Source: Platynereis dumerilii
Taxonomy: Eukaryota; Annelida; Polychaeta; Phyllodocida; Nereididae
NCBI GenBank assembly: GCA_026936325.1
Contig: JAPTHN010000011.1
Location: 24,220,501-24,284,500, forward strand
Reading direction: 5' to 3'
DNA length: 64,000 nt
The position numbers and the translations under genes are program-made. The notes below the pieces were generated by a model. That model searched no databases. It saw only the letters and a list, made by a program, of their open reading frames with translations, and was not told the DNA's origin. Within the stretch, counting starts at the first letter, position 1, and every line of letters begins with the position of its first letter. Positions 21,676 through 31,763 of the stretch are shown here, one piece after another.

Positions 21676-24600
21676 TTATATGGAGTTTCTCAAACATAGT
21701 ATACACAAAGTACAGTCACAGTTCTTAAGGAAATTACTTTTTAGTAGAGCTGACTTAAATGAACTAAATTCTTCACAAGATTTTAGATAGTTAGGAAGTG
21801 AATTCCATAATGAAGGACCTTGAAACCTTATTGACTTTTTACCATATTGAATGGTATTAAACTGACAAAGTACAATTTTGTTACTGTCGCGCATGTTATA
21901 TGGAGATACCTGCTTCTCAAAAAAGTTACTTTCCATTGGTGGTGCCAAGTTATTTATAACTTTAAACACAAATTCCACTAAATTATTTCTATGGTTTACA
22001 TACAGCATCTTTTTACCCGTTTTTATCAATAAGTCATCATATGTGCTCTCATAGTCATTACATACTAATCTTAAGGCCCTTTTATTCAATTTCTCAATTT
22101 TTCGACTCTGGCCGACAGAGAAAGTATTGTACGCTAAGGAACAATACACAAAATTGGAAGCCACAAATGCCTCATATACCCTGAGTCTGCCTTCATAGTC
22201 AACATATTTGCATATTCTTTGCAATGCATTTATTTGTCTTCCTGCCTTTTTTGATATTATTGAGACATGGTGGTTAAAGTTTAACTTTTGGTCAATGCGG
22301 ATTCCCAGCAGCTTGACAACTGGTTCAGATTTAATAGTTTTATTTTCCACTTCCAATTCTATTTGTTGGTTGTCTCGACTGAAACATATTGCCTGGAATT
22401 TGGAAGTGTTGGCTTTCATATAATTAGCTTTGAACCAAAAAATGGCCTGTTCAGAGGCTTGCTCAAGCTTATTCTTCACAACCGATAAGTTTTTATGGGA
22501 GTATGACAGAGTGTTATCATCAGCATAATTATAAACTTCACATGTCTTCTTTAAGTCCAATAAGAAATCATTTATGAAAATATTAAAAAGTAATGGACCC
22601 ATAAGTGATCCTTGTGGGACACCATTTTTTAAGTTTAGCCACTCACTGCGGATATTTCCTAGTTTTACAGCTTGTTTTCTATTTTGCAGATAATTCATAA
22701 TATGTGAGCATGCTTCTTTTGAAACACCATAGGCATGTAACTTGGCTATTAAGAGTCTGTGTGGCAAACTATCAAATGCTTTAGAAAGATCAATTAGAAT
22801 ACACCCGACATGGTAATTATCATCCATCGCCTTCCTCCAATTTTCAATACATTTAACAAGTACATTATTACAACTATAGAGTTTACGGTAAGCCGAGAGA
22901 TCATTTGACAGTGACTGAGACATAAAATTAAGTAACTGGTCACATAAGATTCCTTCAAAAATTTTTGAGGTTGAAGGAAGTACACTCACAGGCCTGTAAT
23001 TTTCTTTGGCTAATTGGTCAGACTTTTTGTAGAGAGGAGTTACCTCAGCCTTTTTATTATAGTCAGGGAAATTACTTGTTAAAATACATCTATTTATTAT
23101 TGGCGTGAGATTTACACTGATAGCGTTGCAACCTTTGTTTAGGAATTTGGGGGAAATGTAATCAAAACCAGTAGCTTTGTTTGGTTGCAGGAGTTTAAGT
23201 TTGTTTAGGACAGCTGTTTGATTTACAGGGCTGAAATTAAATGGTTGTACATTGTTTTTTGAGTAGCTTTGGATTAGTTTAACACTTGGATGATCTTTGT
23301 AGTGGTCAATAACCTGATCAGCTGACATTTCCTTAACTTCACTTGGTTCACAAAGGTCATCAGCAATATTTACGAAGAATTTATTGAAAGTATTGCTAAC
23401 ATCTGTCGGTTTACTTAACAGAGTGTCATCATCATACAATGTTATGTTTTGATTGCTAGTCTTTATATTATTGGTCATAAATGGTTTAACAACCTCCCAG
23501 AAATGCTTCCCTTTATTTTTCTGAGTATTACAGTTTTCATCGAAATATTTCTTTAATGAGATTCTTTTAAGCCTATTGACAAGGTTTCGTTGTCTTTTAA
23601 ACTTATGCCAGGACTCATGGCATTTTTGCCTCTGATACTTTCTTCTAAGTGACGCTTTAACATTAATAGCTTTACGTAAATTGTCATTCATATATGGTAG
23701 TTGTTTATATTTTACAATCTTTTGTTTTCGTGGTGCATTGTTATCAATAACATTTAGCAACAAGGTATTATGATACCACAATTGATCCTCAGCATCATCA
23801 AATATTTGAGAGACATGAAAAGGTGCAGTTTCTAAATCGTTTCTGTAGCTGTCTTCATTAAATGTTTTGAAAGATCTATAATTTACAAGTTTTGGTTCAT
23901 TTACTGGGCAAAGGATTTTTGTTGCTGCACTAATATAGTTATGGAAGTCACTTATTCCTAATGGTAAGTTAATGGTCTGCTTGACAGATTTTGGATTATT
24001 TGTGAGAATAATATCTATGAGAGTTGGATTGTTTTGACTCTTAAAACAAGTGAGTTCTTTTATTAACTGTTTAAGATCAAACATATCACAAGTTTCGGAT
24101 AGTTGGTTAGGTTGTTTTGAAAAGTTAACATTTAAATCTCCAATGATGTAAATAGTTTCACACTCAGAAAGGCATTTATTTAGCATGGTTTCTAATGCAT
24201 CTGCTAAAAACTTTACAGCTATATTTGGAGGTTTATAGATATGTAGGAAAAGCATATTCTTATTTGAAGTTTTAATTTGGATTGCAACAGTTTCTATACC
24301 ATTATCATTTACAGCAATATCTGGCCTATATCTGTGCGGGATGGATTCTTTCACATAGCACATTAGACCACCACCGTGGATATTTCTATCAAGTCGATGA
24401 ATGGAGTACTGATCGGCATGAAATTGCGCATTTGGAAAAGACTTATCTAGTTTTGTTTCAGATAAAAATAAAATGTCACATAATCCTTTACATAAAATTT
24501 GGTGTATCTCCACAAACTTGTTAGACAGACTGTTAACATTTAAATGTGAAAAAATCATTTTCTTGACATTTAATCTAGCAAATTTGGAAAGGTCCTCATT

Positions 24601-24879
24601 AGGGTTTTCTGCTGCATTTGAAATGAAACTATTTTCAATTACGTTGTGATTCCTATTTGTTGAATTATTAAGATTATCAGAGATCAAACCTTCATTTTCA
24701 CTAGTGCTAGGATTGTCTTTTTCTTGGTTTGCTGGTACGCAGTTTGTCACTAAAACATTTCTACAACTAAGACCATCAGCAACATGAGGAACATCAATGA
24801 GATCATCTACTCCTACAAAGTCACTATATACATTTTCATCCACACGAGACAGATCATAAGCATCACAACATTCATTCAA
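21676..24879 (-). CDS. LINE ORF2: APE endonuclease and reverse transcriptase
   Basis: 1067 residues. It nicks target DNA and copies the LINE RNA into the genome. An N-terminal leader of about 105 residues has no known domain. The APE-type endonuclease (about 108-320) shows HLNVNSL, SETKLD (E141), IYKPPN, GDLNVNF and SDFH. The reverse transcriptase (about 560-850) shows PLYKKSDQLAKENYRPVSVL, LIDLSKAFDSLPH (695-707), VPQGSLMGPLLF (754-765) and the catalytic YADD (785-788). The C-terminal region resembles that of CR1/L2-type elements. All catalytic residues I can check are present and the frame is intact. The start is the first ATG, 94 nt after the ORF1 stop and in a different frame, so translation probably depends on reinitiation or a separate mechanism. 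Clade assignment (Crack/Daphne/L2 versus CR1) needs a tree. Confidence 0.93.
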   Translation of the reverse strand: MNECCDAYDLSRVDENVYSDFVGVDDLIDVPHVADGLSCRNVLVTNCVPANQEKDNPSTSENEGLISDNLNNSTNRNHNVIENSFISNAAENPNEDLSKFARLNVKKMIFSHLNVNSLSNKFVEIHQILCKGLCDILFLSETKLDKSFPNAQFHADQYSIHRLDRNIHGGGLMCYVKESIPHRYRPDIAVNDNGIETVAIQIKTSNKNMLFLHIYKPPNIAVKFLADALETMLNKCLSECETIYIIGDLNVNFSKQPNQLSETCDMFDLKQLIKELTCFKSQNNPTLIDIILTNNPKSVKQTINLPLGISDFHNYISAATKILCPVNEPKLVNYRSFKTFNEDSYRNDLETAPFHVSQIFDDAEDQLWYHNTLLLNVIDNNAPRKQKIVKYKQLPYMNDNLRKAINVKASLRRKYQRQKCHESWHKFKRQRNLVNRLKRISLKKYFDENCNTQKNKGKHFWEVVKPFMTNNIKTSNQNITLYDDDTLLSKPTDVSNTFNKFFVNIADDLCEPSEVKEMSADQVIDHYKDHPSVKLIQSYSKNNVQPFNFSPVNQTAVLNKLKLLQPNKATGFDYISPKFLNKGCNAISVNLTPIINRCILTSNFPDYNKKAEVTPLYKKSDQLAKENYRPVSVLPSTSKIFEGILCDQLLNFMSQSLSNDLSAYRKLYSCNNVLVKCIENWRKAMDDNYHVGCILIDLSKAFDSLPHRLLIAKLHAYGVSKEACSHIMNYLQNRKQAVKLGNIRSEWLNLKNGVPQGSLMGPLLFNIFINDFLLDLKKTCEVYNYADDNTLSYSHKNLSVVKNKLEQASEQAIFWFKANYMKANTSKFQAICFSRDNQQIELEVENKTIKSEPVVKLLGIRIDQKLNFNHHVSIISKKAGRQINALQRICKYVDYEGRLRVYEAFVASNFVYCSLAYNTFSVGQSRKIEKLNKRALRLVCNDYESTYDDLLIKTGKKMLYVNHRNNLVEFVFKVINNLAPPMESNFFEKQVSPYNMRDSNKIVLCQFNTIQYGKKSIRFQGPSLWNSLPNYLKSCEEFSSFKSALLKSNFLKNCDCTLCILCLRNSI

Positions 24880-24973
24880 AGCACCATATCGATTAAAAGT
24901 GTGTAAGTCAACATGAACATTTTAACATCATACAGTTTATCGTTTAAAATTAAAAGTTCATTATTTTTAAAAT

Positions 24974-26353
24974 TCACAACAGTTGTGGGTCCGGCCGTAC
25001 TGTCTTGGCCAGTCTCTTCTGTGCATTGCTACGACAGAACTTCCTCTTGTGGCCGGAGCCACCACAGCCGTAGCATCTGAGAGGGCGAGGAAGTCCGCAC
25101 GTGTCAACTGTGTGGGACGCCTCACCACAGTTAAAACACCGAAGTTGCTGTGCATGTGACCGGGGGTTGCTGCGTCCAAAGTCATTTCGAGGGGGCTGAT
25201 TTGATGGGTGCGGCGTAAAACTGTTGGCAGATATTTCGGCTCGGAGTGTCATCAACAGTCTGCCAAGCATGTTCAGCCCGTTTCCATTTGAGCCGCGACC
25301 CCAGTAAGGGTTTGGAGTGTCTTCAACGAGGGGGCGGCTTTTAGAGTTCATAAGGGCATGTACGAACTGGGGACATTGACGGGACTTGGCTTTTAGTAGC
25401 TCACTCATGGTGCCTTGTTGGGTGTCTTGCCAGTCTTGTGAGGTGCCGACGTCGTCTCCAATTTTCTTAGCTTGAGCAGCGATATCACATTTCAGTACAT
25501 TTCCGGCTGCAGTTTTGTTCCCCATGAAGATACATTTTTTGTACTGAAATGCATGCTCGGAGCTTTTAAAGTTCATGTTCCATAGTTTAAGACTGCAAGG
25601 GAAGAAATTACTCAATGGAGATCGGGCACCATGAAAAAGGACGGGGTTGGTGGGTGCAGGTGGTGAAGTTGTAGGGACCTGCATGAGTGGGGGAACGGGT
25701 GGTCTGTGTTGGTCTGTAGGTCCGGTGGAGCGATCGAATCTAGAGGTCGGACGGCTGCCTACGCTGACCTTAGCCTTGTCAGACAGACCAAGATTCAGGA
25801 GGAGTTTGCTGACCCCAGCTGGTGACAGATGGAGTTTGTCAGCCAACAGGAGGTTAGAGTCAACAGAATTGTCTCTATACAGGAAGTTGATGTCGTGGTT
25901 CACGAAGCGAGCACCAACTTCTCTAGAGATGGGAAGAAGAAGTTGGTTCAGATTGTCAATTTTACCAGCTTCAACTCTGGCATCGTCTCGAGGTAGGATA
26001 CTTGAAACTACGACATCAGTAGCAACAAGTTTGGCGGCGGACAAGAGAGTCTTGAAGTCTTCACAGATCTTCTCACATGGTCGTTTTGTAGAGGCATCAT
26101 TTGTCCCAACAACAAGGACAACTGTCTCGTATCTTCTTCGCTTCGGGTTGATGGAACGGAGCGTCTTCCGAACTGTACTGATGCGAGCACCTCCCTTGCT
26201 ATCAACGGAGAGGGAATCATTGGTTGCGGACACATCACGGAGGAGCGAGTCGCCAATCAACAGGGTACCAGAAGGCTGGACATCAGTCTCATCAGCATCA
26301 TCATCATCATCGTCATCACTGTCATCAGCATCTGGAATAATTTTAGAACACAT
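24974..26353 (-). CDS. LINE ORF1: SGNH-like + NADAR-like + CCHC knuckles
   Basis: 459 residues from the ATG at 26353. The frame stays open 54 codons further up to 26515, but that stretch is hydrophobic and reads like leader. An acidic patch (about 6-25) is followed by an SGNH/GDSL-esterase-like domain with GDSLL (34-38), VVGTND (81-86) and a DKLH catalytic-triad-like motif (172-175). A proline-rich linker precedes a NADAR (YbiA-like) domain at about 237-374: FHGARSPLSNF, SSEHAFQYKK, AKKIGDDV, YWGRGS and GLNMLGRLLMTLR. Two CX2CX4HX4C zinc knuckles lie at 406-419 and 427-440. Esterase domains in CR1 ORF1 proteins and zinc knuckles are known; ORF1 should bind LINE RNA. NADAR proteins process ADP-ribose-type N-glycosidic bonds, an unexpected activity for a LINE. 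Confidence 0.88.
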   Translation of the reverse strand: MCSKIIPDADDSDDDDDDDADETDVQPSGTLLIGDSLLRDVSATNDSLSVDSKGGARISTVRKTLRSINPKRRRYETVVLVVGTNDASTKRPCEKICEDFKTLLSAAKLVATDVVVSSILPRDDARVEAGKIDNLNQLLLPISREVGARFVNHDINFLYRDNSVDSNLLLADKLHLSPAGVSKLLLNLGLSDKAKVSVGSRPTSRFDRSTGPTDQHRPPVPPLMQVPTTSPPAPTNPVLFHGARSPLSNFFPCSLKLWNMNFKSSEHAFQYKKCIFMGNKTAAGNVLKCDIAAQAKKIGDDVGTSQDWQDTQQGTMSELLKAKSRQCPQFVHALMNSKSRPLVEDTPNPYWGRGSNGNGLNMLGRLLMTLRAEISANSFTPHPSNQPPRNDFGRSNPRSHAQQLRCFNCGEASHTVDTCGLPRPLRCYGCGGSGHKRKFCRSNAQKRLAKTVRPDPQLL

Positions 26354-26552
26354 GGCAGTTACTTTTTTCTCGATAGTTTGTAGTGGTTGTAATGAAATTT
26401 GCAGAATTTGCACAATGGTAAAGATAGCTGAATGGAAGAGGAAACTGTAATAGAAACATGTTGAGAAGGCAGTGCAAGTTGCTGGTATTTGGATAAAGAG
26501 GTAAAAAATCAACATGAAATGAACAAATGTTGTCAGACCAATGTGTCAGACC

Positions 26553-26895
26553 CAGGGTTGGGCACGAGTACACATGTACTCGTGTACTCGTGTACTCGAG
26601 TACATTTTTCAAAGTACTCGCATGTACTCAGTACTCGTGCCAAATCATGAGTACAGCACTCGTACGCGTACTCGAGTACATTGCTAAAGTACTCGTACTC
26701 GTAGTGAGTACATCACGAGTACTGTAACAGAGGTGGCGGAACGTTCCGAAAAGTGGGGGGGCACCGGGCCTCGGGGCACCTTGTTTACGGTAATTTCAGG
26801 GAGAAAAAAGGGCACTTTATGTATTTTTGGGCCCAAAAGTGGGGGGGCACGTGCCCCCAGTGCCCCCCCAGCTCCGCCGCCTCTGCGAGTACAAT
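26553..26895. repeat. Left GTACTCG array
   Basis: Dense array of GTACTCG, CGAGTAC and palindromic ACTCGAGT words, interrupted by a MITE (26728-26885). Self-complementary throughout. Confidence 0.8.
26728..26885. mobile_element. 158-bp GC-rich MITE inside the GTACTCG array
   Basis: Ends CAGAGGTGGCGGAAC and CTCCGCCGCCTCTG are inverted repeats, and inner GTGGGGGGGCAC blocks also pair. CGAGTAC stands just outside on the right (26886-26892) and five bases outside on the left (26716-26722), so a hAT-like duplication is likely but not exact. Confidence 0.65.
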
Positions 26896-28410
26896 TGAAG
26901 CTTCAAAAGAGTAAAATTGAACACAAATGCAACTAAATTATGAAATCATTATTTGAACAAGATAAATCATATAGTCTAGATCTTTGATTCCAACCATCCT
27001 TGCTCTTTTAAATGTCCAATGTTCTTCAGTCAAAAAGTTAACATAAATTTAAGAAATGTGACTAGCATGACAAAATGGTCATACTCATAACAAGCCAAAA
27101 TTGTGAAATGGTCCACCAATACTGAATATCATGTAAGCTCATGTGTTGTCATCTATATAACTGCAATGTCTGATTTTCGTAATCAAGTCTTAAATAATTA
27201 TTCATTCAGCATAAAATATATTTTTGACCATATATGAAGCACTTCAAGGAAAAAACAATTTAATTTAGATTAATTTTGATCACATAGCCGCCATTTGCAT
27301 TTTTCACACATTTGGCGCTAATCAAAACATTGTAACTTACCGGCTGATACTGGCCTTATTACGGAAGATACAGTATTTTTACTTAAACCATGGTATTCAG
27401 CTACTTCTAAATGATATATCTAAGTTTTTAAATTCTGTTTCTAGCCCTATTTTAAGCGTATCTAGAGCCGTTTCTTTTTTAACCTTTCTTTGGTTTAATC
27501 GACGCATTTACGGAAATTGGTACACAATATTTAGTCTGCAGGCTCACCCTGGCTTATCTCAATTCTAGTAAGTGTGATTTTAAGAAATTATTGAATTCAA
27601 ATTGATCATATTTATGATTTCCATTTAATCAATTATACATGACATGTAGAAATTGTTTATTTCGTTATTAATCAAACTTTTAAGTGTGCTTATTACAAAC
27701 ATTGTGTATTGTGACTTTCCCATGTGATTTATTGCATCTGATTATGGATCTTTCTTGCCTGATTCAAAACTACCAGTTTAAATCGGACATTATAAAACCA
27801 CAATTTAACATATAGGCCTATAACTTTATATATTCTGCACCAAAATTTGTAAGCCAATCAGATGATGCGAGGTCGATCACGTGCCACGCCAATAAATAAC
27901 GATATTGGCGTGTGGAGAGTGTTATTGGCGCCCTTAAAGCTATATTGGCGTCCTCAGTGCACATGCACTTGAGTTAATGCAGTACAAAACTCTTTATCAA
28001 TTTATTCTTTCATAGTTTTTACATTCTAATCAAATTCTCAATTGTCATTGAATGGAACACAATACCTCTTTTAGTACAAAGGTGTTAATTGCTATCAAGG
28101 ATAATTAACCAAATTCCAATTGAAACTTGTGCCACTTCTTGATTGAAACTTTAAACAGTTTAAAATCAATCTATATGAATAAGCAACAATTAAAGTAAGA
28201 TGCAATGCACTGAATAGTACAATTGTCTGCTACATAGAATTGGAAATACATTGATAATCTTTTAAAAAAGAAAAAAAAAGCATTAAAGGAAAATATATAA
28301 AAGTAGTTAAACCCATTCATTGAAAAAAATTTTTTTTTTTTACAATAAGGAATAAAAGCGCATTTATAAATTAGTATAAAATCAAGATAACCATAAAGCC
28401 TGTCTCTTTG
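26896..28410. other. AT-rich interior, no gene
   Basis: No open frame above 60 codons. The word ATTGGCG recurs at 27904-27955 (four spaced copies, one inverted). Otherwise featureless. Confidence 0.5.
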
Positions 28411-28434
28411 AGTAGATAAATAAATAAATAGATG

Positions 28435-28481
<47 letters not shown>

Positions 28482-28545
28482 GGATAGATAGATAGATAGA
28501 TAGATGGATAGATAGATAGATTGATAGATAGATCGATAGAAGAAT
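28411..28545. repeat. (GATA)n microsatellite
   Basis: AGATAAATAAATA running into about 25 GATA units with occasional GGAT and TTGA interruptions. The long Tyr-Leu-Ser-Ile frame on the minus strand is an artefact of this repeat. Confidence 0.95.
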
Positions 28546-28621
28546 TTCAAATAGAAAACAGACAACTTCTTTTATTTACAAATATCTATACGTCTGAAAA
28601 TTTTGGAGCAGAATATAACAA

Positions 28622-28755
28622 ATAGTGGATGTTGAGTCGACCAATATTGAGTTTTATTGGCCTCAGCAGATAATATTGGTCTCGGCCTGCGGCCTCGACC
28701 AATATTACTGCTTCGGCCAATAAAACTCAATATTGGTCTCCTCACCATCCACTAT
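28622..28755. mobile_element. 134-bp hairpin element
   Basis: Arms ATAGTGGATG...GACCAATATTGAGTTTT and their inverse (AAAACTCAATATTGGTC...CATCCACTAT) enclose a second inverted pair GGTCTCGGCC / GGCCTCGACC. Almost the whole length folds on itself. Likely a small foldback MITE; target duplication not resolved. Confidence 0.6.
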
Positions 28756-29231
28756 CTATATAATATAATAGATGAAAAGCTTTTTAAAAAAAAGGTCAAC
28801 AACACAAATGGATAAAAAAAAACAGGCAGTTGACAACATTTAATTACTACCATGAATTATTTTCAACCAAATATCATATCTTCAGAAAAGCTTATACTGT
28901 CTTTCACCAAAGCCAATTAAAATGTTATGATTTTATCTAACGAAAAATGTTCTTAGCTCAACGAAATAACCATTTCTAATTTTTCTATAATTGCTATAAA
29001 TTTATATATATATTGTATTTAATATTGACTATATCTGCCTTGCCAAGCTTTGATATTCAACACATGTTTTTAACGAATTCTTGGCACTAAGAAAATATAT
29101 AAAAATAAAACTAACACATAGACAACTACACATAGACAGGCAGACATATTTCCCTGTTTTAATCCTTAATTTCTATGCTGTGGCCACTTATAGTTTTTCA
29201 TTGGAATTTGAATGCCAATATGAAATCCTAA
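28756..29231. other. AT-rich spacer, nothing recognised
   Basis: Poly-A-rich DNA without a conserved frame or repeat. Confidence 0.5.
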
Positions 29232-29397
29232 AGAGGTTGATTGGGGCTTTACATCCCGTATTTATGCACTTGATAGGCTAATTAGGACACAGCAATGGGG
29301 CAAAGGATGATTGAAACTGCAGTCAAACATACATGTAGGCCCAGGTGATCAGGCTTGAGCTGAAATCGAGCCTCGGACCCAGAGATTGGTAGCCCAA
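29232..29397 (-). mobile_element. tRNA-derived SINE, diverged
   Basis: On the minus strand: a GTTGGGCTACCAATC head, a GAGGCTCGATTTC B-box-like stretch, then the shared body ending TTAGCCTATCAAGTGCATAA and CAATC. Same family as 9418-9612, with head and tail both present but without an expanded TATCC tail. Confidence 0.7.
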
Positions 29398-30448
29398 CAA
29401 GTAGTTTCAAAGGCCATTTTAAATTTTAAAAGTTCACATAATAATATAATTATGTAGACAATATCTAGTGTAGAGGGCCGAGAGGTAAATTTTAACAAAG
29501 TCTTGATAATTATATGATATCATATAGTAACTAATTTTTTAACATCTCGGCTGTGCCTCGGCGATGAAAATAATACATACACAATTGTTTAACTAGTTTT
29601 GAGTAATTATGGCGCAGGGGTTTACGAAGAAGAACTAAGTAGTAAAGAATAAGAAATTTTATGAAAACGAATGAAAACGCTGTTAGCACAGAAAATAGAC
29701 TTGCAAAAATACAGTGACCAATTCTAGCCATGCAAGGTCTGTAGCCAATCAGATATCTATGCACCAATATATTATCCCAAGCTTCAAAATAGGAACATGA
29801 CAATCACCATTTGTGTAATGACTGACAACACTTAATAAAAAAAATCTCCAAATACTCCATGAAAATCACATGCAAAATCAAAGAAGTGCATTTTCTGGCA
29901 TTCTTTTCCAGATGATTCTGCAATCAACATAGAATCCACTTGCAAGAGAGTGTTTTGATGACATTCACAAGCTGAAGAACAAAGGTTCAGCACTTTAATA
30001 AGATACATTTTAAACACTCACATGTATACCAAAATGTTACATTTATTAATAGTTATCATCTTGTTTGCATTTTTTTTTAATCTGAAAAATTAGTTTCACA
30101 TGCAATTACCAACTCATATCACTCGAATGAAATCAAATCAAAAATCACTCTTTTCATTTTTGAGAAAGTGATCTAACAGTCATAAACATCAACAATTGTG
30201 CATCTGCAAGTTCCAGCAATAAAAAATAAAGTCATGGCATTAATTTCTTAAAGAAATTCCTTTGTTCAAATGGCGTAATGCCATTCCTTAAGAAAACTTC
30301 AGTCTTGAACCTGACATGAAAAAAACTTAATTAAGTCTACAAAAAATATAGGCCCACAGTGTGTCCTACGAACTTGAATTTGGCACTGATTCTATAGCTG
30401 AGAAAAACCACTGCTTGAACTTAGAGCAATGCAAATAATTAACCTTAG
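29398..30448. other. AT-rich spacer, nothing recognised
   Basis: Contains short unrelated open frames on the minus strand (29531-29803, 29832-30017) without domains. No repeat found. Confidence 0.45.
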
Positions 30449-30845
30449 CAGAACTAAGTCGTGAGTGGCGCTGCAGTGCATTTTTGTGACATCACGTCAA
30501 TTTAAGCCATTGTTATGGTTGCGTCAAGAATGTAAACAGGTTTATGTGGACTGCTGTCGTAAAAAAATGGTGAAAATCGGGTGTTTGGCCTCATTGCTCA
30601 GCATCTGCAGGTCACACTGTAGAAATACACATGTATACTAACAGGTAGATCAGCTGTTTTGCAATGTAAATATCAGATTTTCCCGATGTCTTAGCACTGT
30701 TTTTTGCCGATCTTCGTGCAATTTCGTGCGACGGCAGTCCATTTCACTTGTTTACATAATTGGTGAGGCAAACAAAATAATTGGCTGAATCGTGGTGACG
30801 TCTCAAAAAATGAACTGCACCTGTTGCCACTCCTGGATTAGTTCC
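30449..30845. mobile_element. Foldback element, about 400 bp
   Basis: The left arm (30449-30552: AGAACTAAGTCGTGAGTGGC, TGACATCACG, GTGGACTGCTGTCG) is repeated inverted at the right (30728-30845: CGACGGCAGTCCAT, GGTGACGTC, GCCACTCCTGGATTAGTTCC). The arms are diverged and the loop is about 175 bp. Family unknown. Confidence 0.55.
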
Positions 30846-30874
30846 AGACAACTTGGTAGCAATGCCTCTCGTGC

Positions 30875-31052
30875 CAGGGACGGACGCAGGGGGGGGGATG
30901 GGGGGGATACATCCCCCCCCACCAGACCAAAATTTATATATTTTTACATGTTAATTTTATCCGCACGCAGTCGCGTTATGTCGCGAATTATGCGTTCCGC
31001 GACGCGATAGCCCGATAGACCCCCCCACCGGAATTTTCTGGATCCTCCCCTG
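30875..31052. mobile_element. 178-bp hAT-like MITE with 8-bp duplication
   Basis: Ends CAGGGACGGACGCAGGGGG and CTGGATCCTCCCCTG are inverted repeats, flanked by a perfect TCTCGTGC duplication (30867-30874 and 31053-31060). This is a clear hAT-type signature. No coding capacity. Confidence 0.9.
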
Positions 31053-31060
31053 TCTCGTGC

Positions 31061-31564
31061 ATTGCTTTTATACACACTGTTGGAACGAACTGGCATCTGG
31101 GAATTTTTCTTCACTTCTTTGACAGGTTGCACCTCTATAAACCACCATAATCAAGCAATGACGATGCATCCACGCAGCATGTCTAGACCTAGATCAGCAG
31201 AGCAGATGTGTTTCCAGACCTAGTCTAGACCGCTGTCATTATTTTGTTTTCACATAAATACTGGTAACGTCACCATCTATAAATAGATTCAAGTCCTCGT
31301 TGATTGCTGCTGGTGACGTCACAACTGTGCTATAAATAAACGCCTCAAAAAAGCGCCGCAAAATAAATTGGATCGCAGGCTGGAGCAACTGATTGACAGG
31401 TCGCACATGCTGTGACCTTGGGGGAGGCCCGTGCCGGCCCTCTATAATTAATAAAGGGGCATATAGTAGTAGCCTTCACTAATATCCTATATTGTTGCTT
31501 AATAATTGATCTCTAATAATTGTTTTATTCTTTAAATATTGCCTAAATAAGGTACGAAACTGCA
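31061..31564. other. Spacer between MITE and right array
   Basis: Contains CTAGACCTAG-type short palindromes near 31180-31230 and a TGACGTCA word near 31312. No gene recognised. Confidence 0.4.
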
Positions 31565-31716
31565 TAAATGTACTCGTACTTGTACTCGAGTACATTTGAA
31601 AGTACTCGTACTCGTACTCGAGTACATTCAGAAAAGGCTGTACTCGTACTCGTACTCGTACTCGTAGTTATGGCAAGTACTCGTACTCGAGTACATTTGC
31701 ATGTACTCGTGCCCAA
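31565..31716. repeat. Right GTACTCG array
   Basis: Inverted counterpart of 26553-26895: runs of TACTCG with palindromic GTACTCGAGTAC. Confidence 0.8.
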
Positions 31717-31763
31717 TGGTGAGCATGTGGTCACATGACTTGGCTGTAATATAATGTATGGTG

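Larger units (their letters stand above)
21439..26552 (-). mobile_element. CR1/L2-group LINE, near full length
   Basis: Minus-strand non-LTR retrotransposon: short 5' leader, ORF1 (26353-24974), 94-nt spacer, ORF2 (24879-21676), then a 3' UTR of about 240 bases ending in AATAAAGTTTTATC and a short (TTATC)n tail (21469-21440). A simple-repeat tail instead of poly(A) is typical of CR1/L2-type elements. Both frames are uninterrupted, so this may be a young, possibly competent copy. The 5' end is uncertain (between about 26500 and 26552), and no clear target duplication was found. Confidence 0.9.
26553..31721. mobile_element. Probable hAT-like element with GTACTCG-array ends
   Basis: The left end CAGGGTTGGGCACGAGTAC and the right end GTACTCGTGCCCAATGGTG face each other as inverted repeats. 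Each continues into an irregular array of GTACTCG / CGAGTAC words. CAGGG-type termini fit hAT. However, the flanking 8-mers (GTCAGACC and AGCATGTG) do not match and the last bases of the right end are mutated, so the two arrays could also be separate insertions. No transposase is visible in the 4.7 kb between them. Confidence 0.5.

Noticed and set aside
25647-26450. 267-codon plus-strand frame
   Set aside because: Lies entirely antisense to the LINE ORF1, which has clear domains; a shadow frame.
28371-28565. Tyr/Leu/Ser/Ile repeat protein
   Set aside because: Pure translation of the GATA microsatellite.
31305-31325. cAMP-response element (TGACGTCA) as a promoter
   Set aside because: A single 8-base word without a transcript or neighbouring promoter features.
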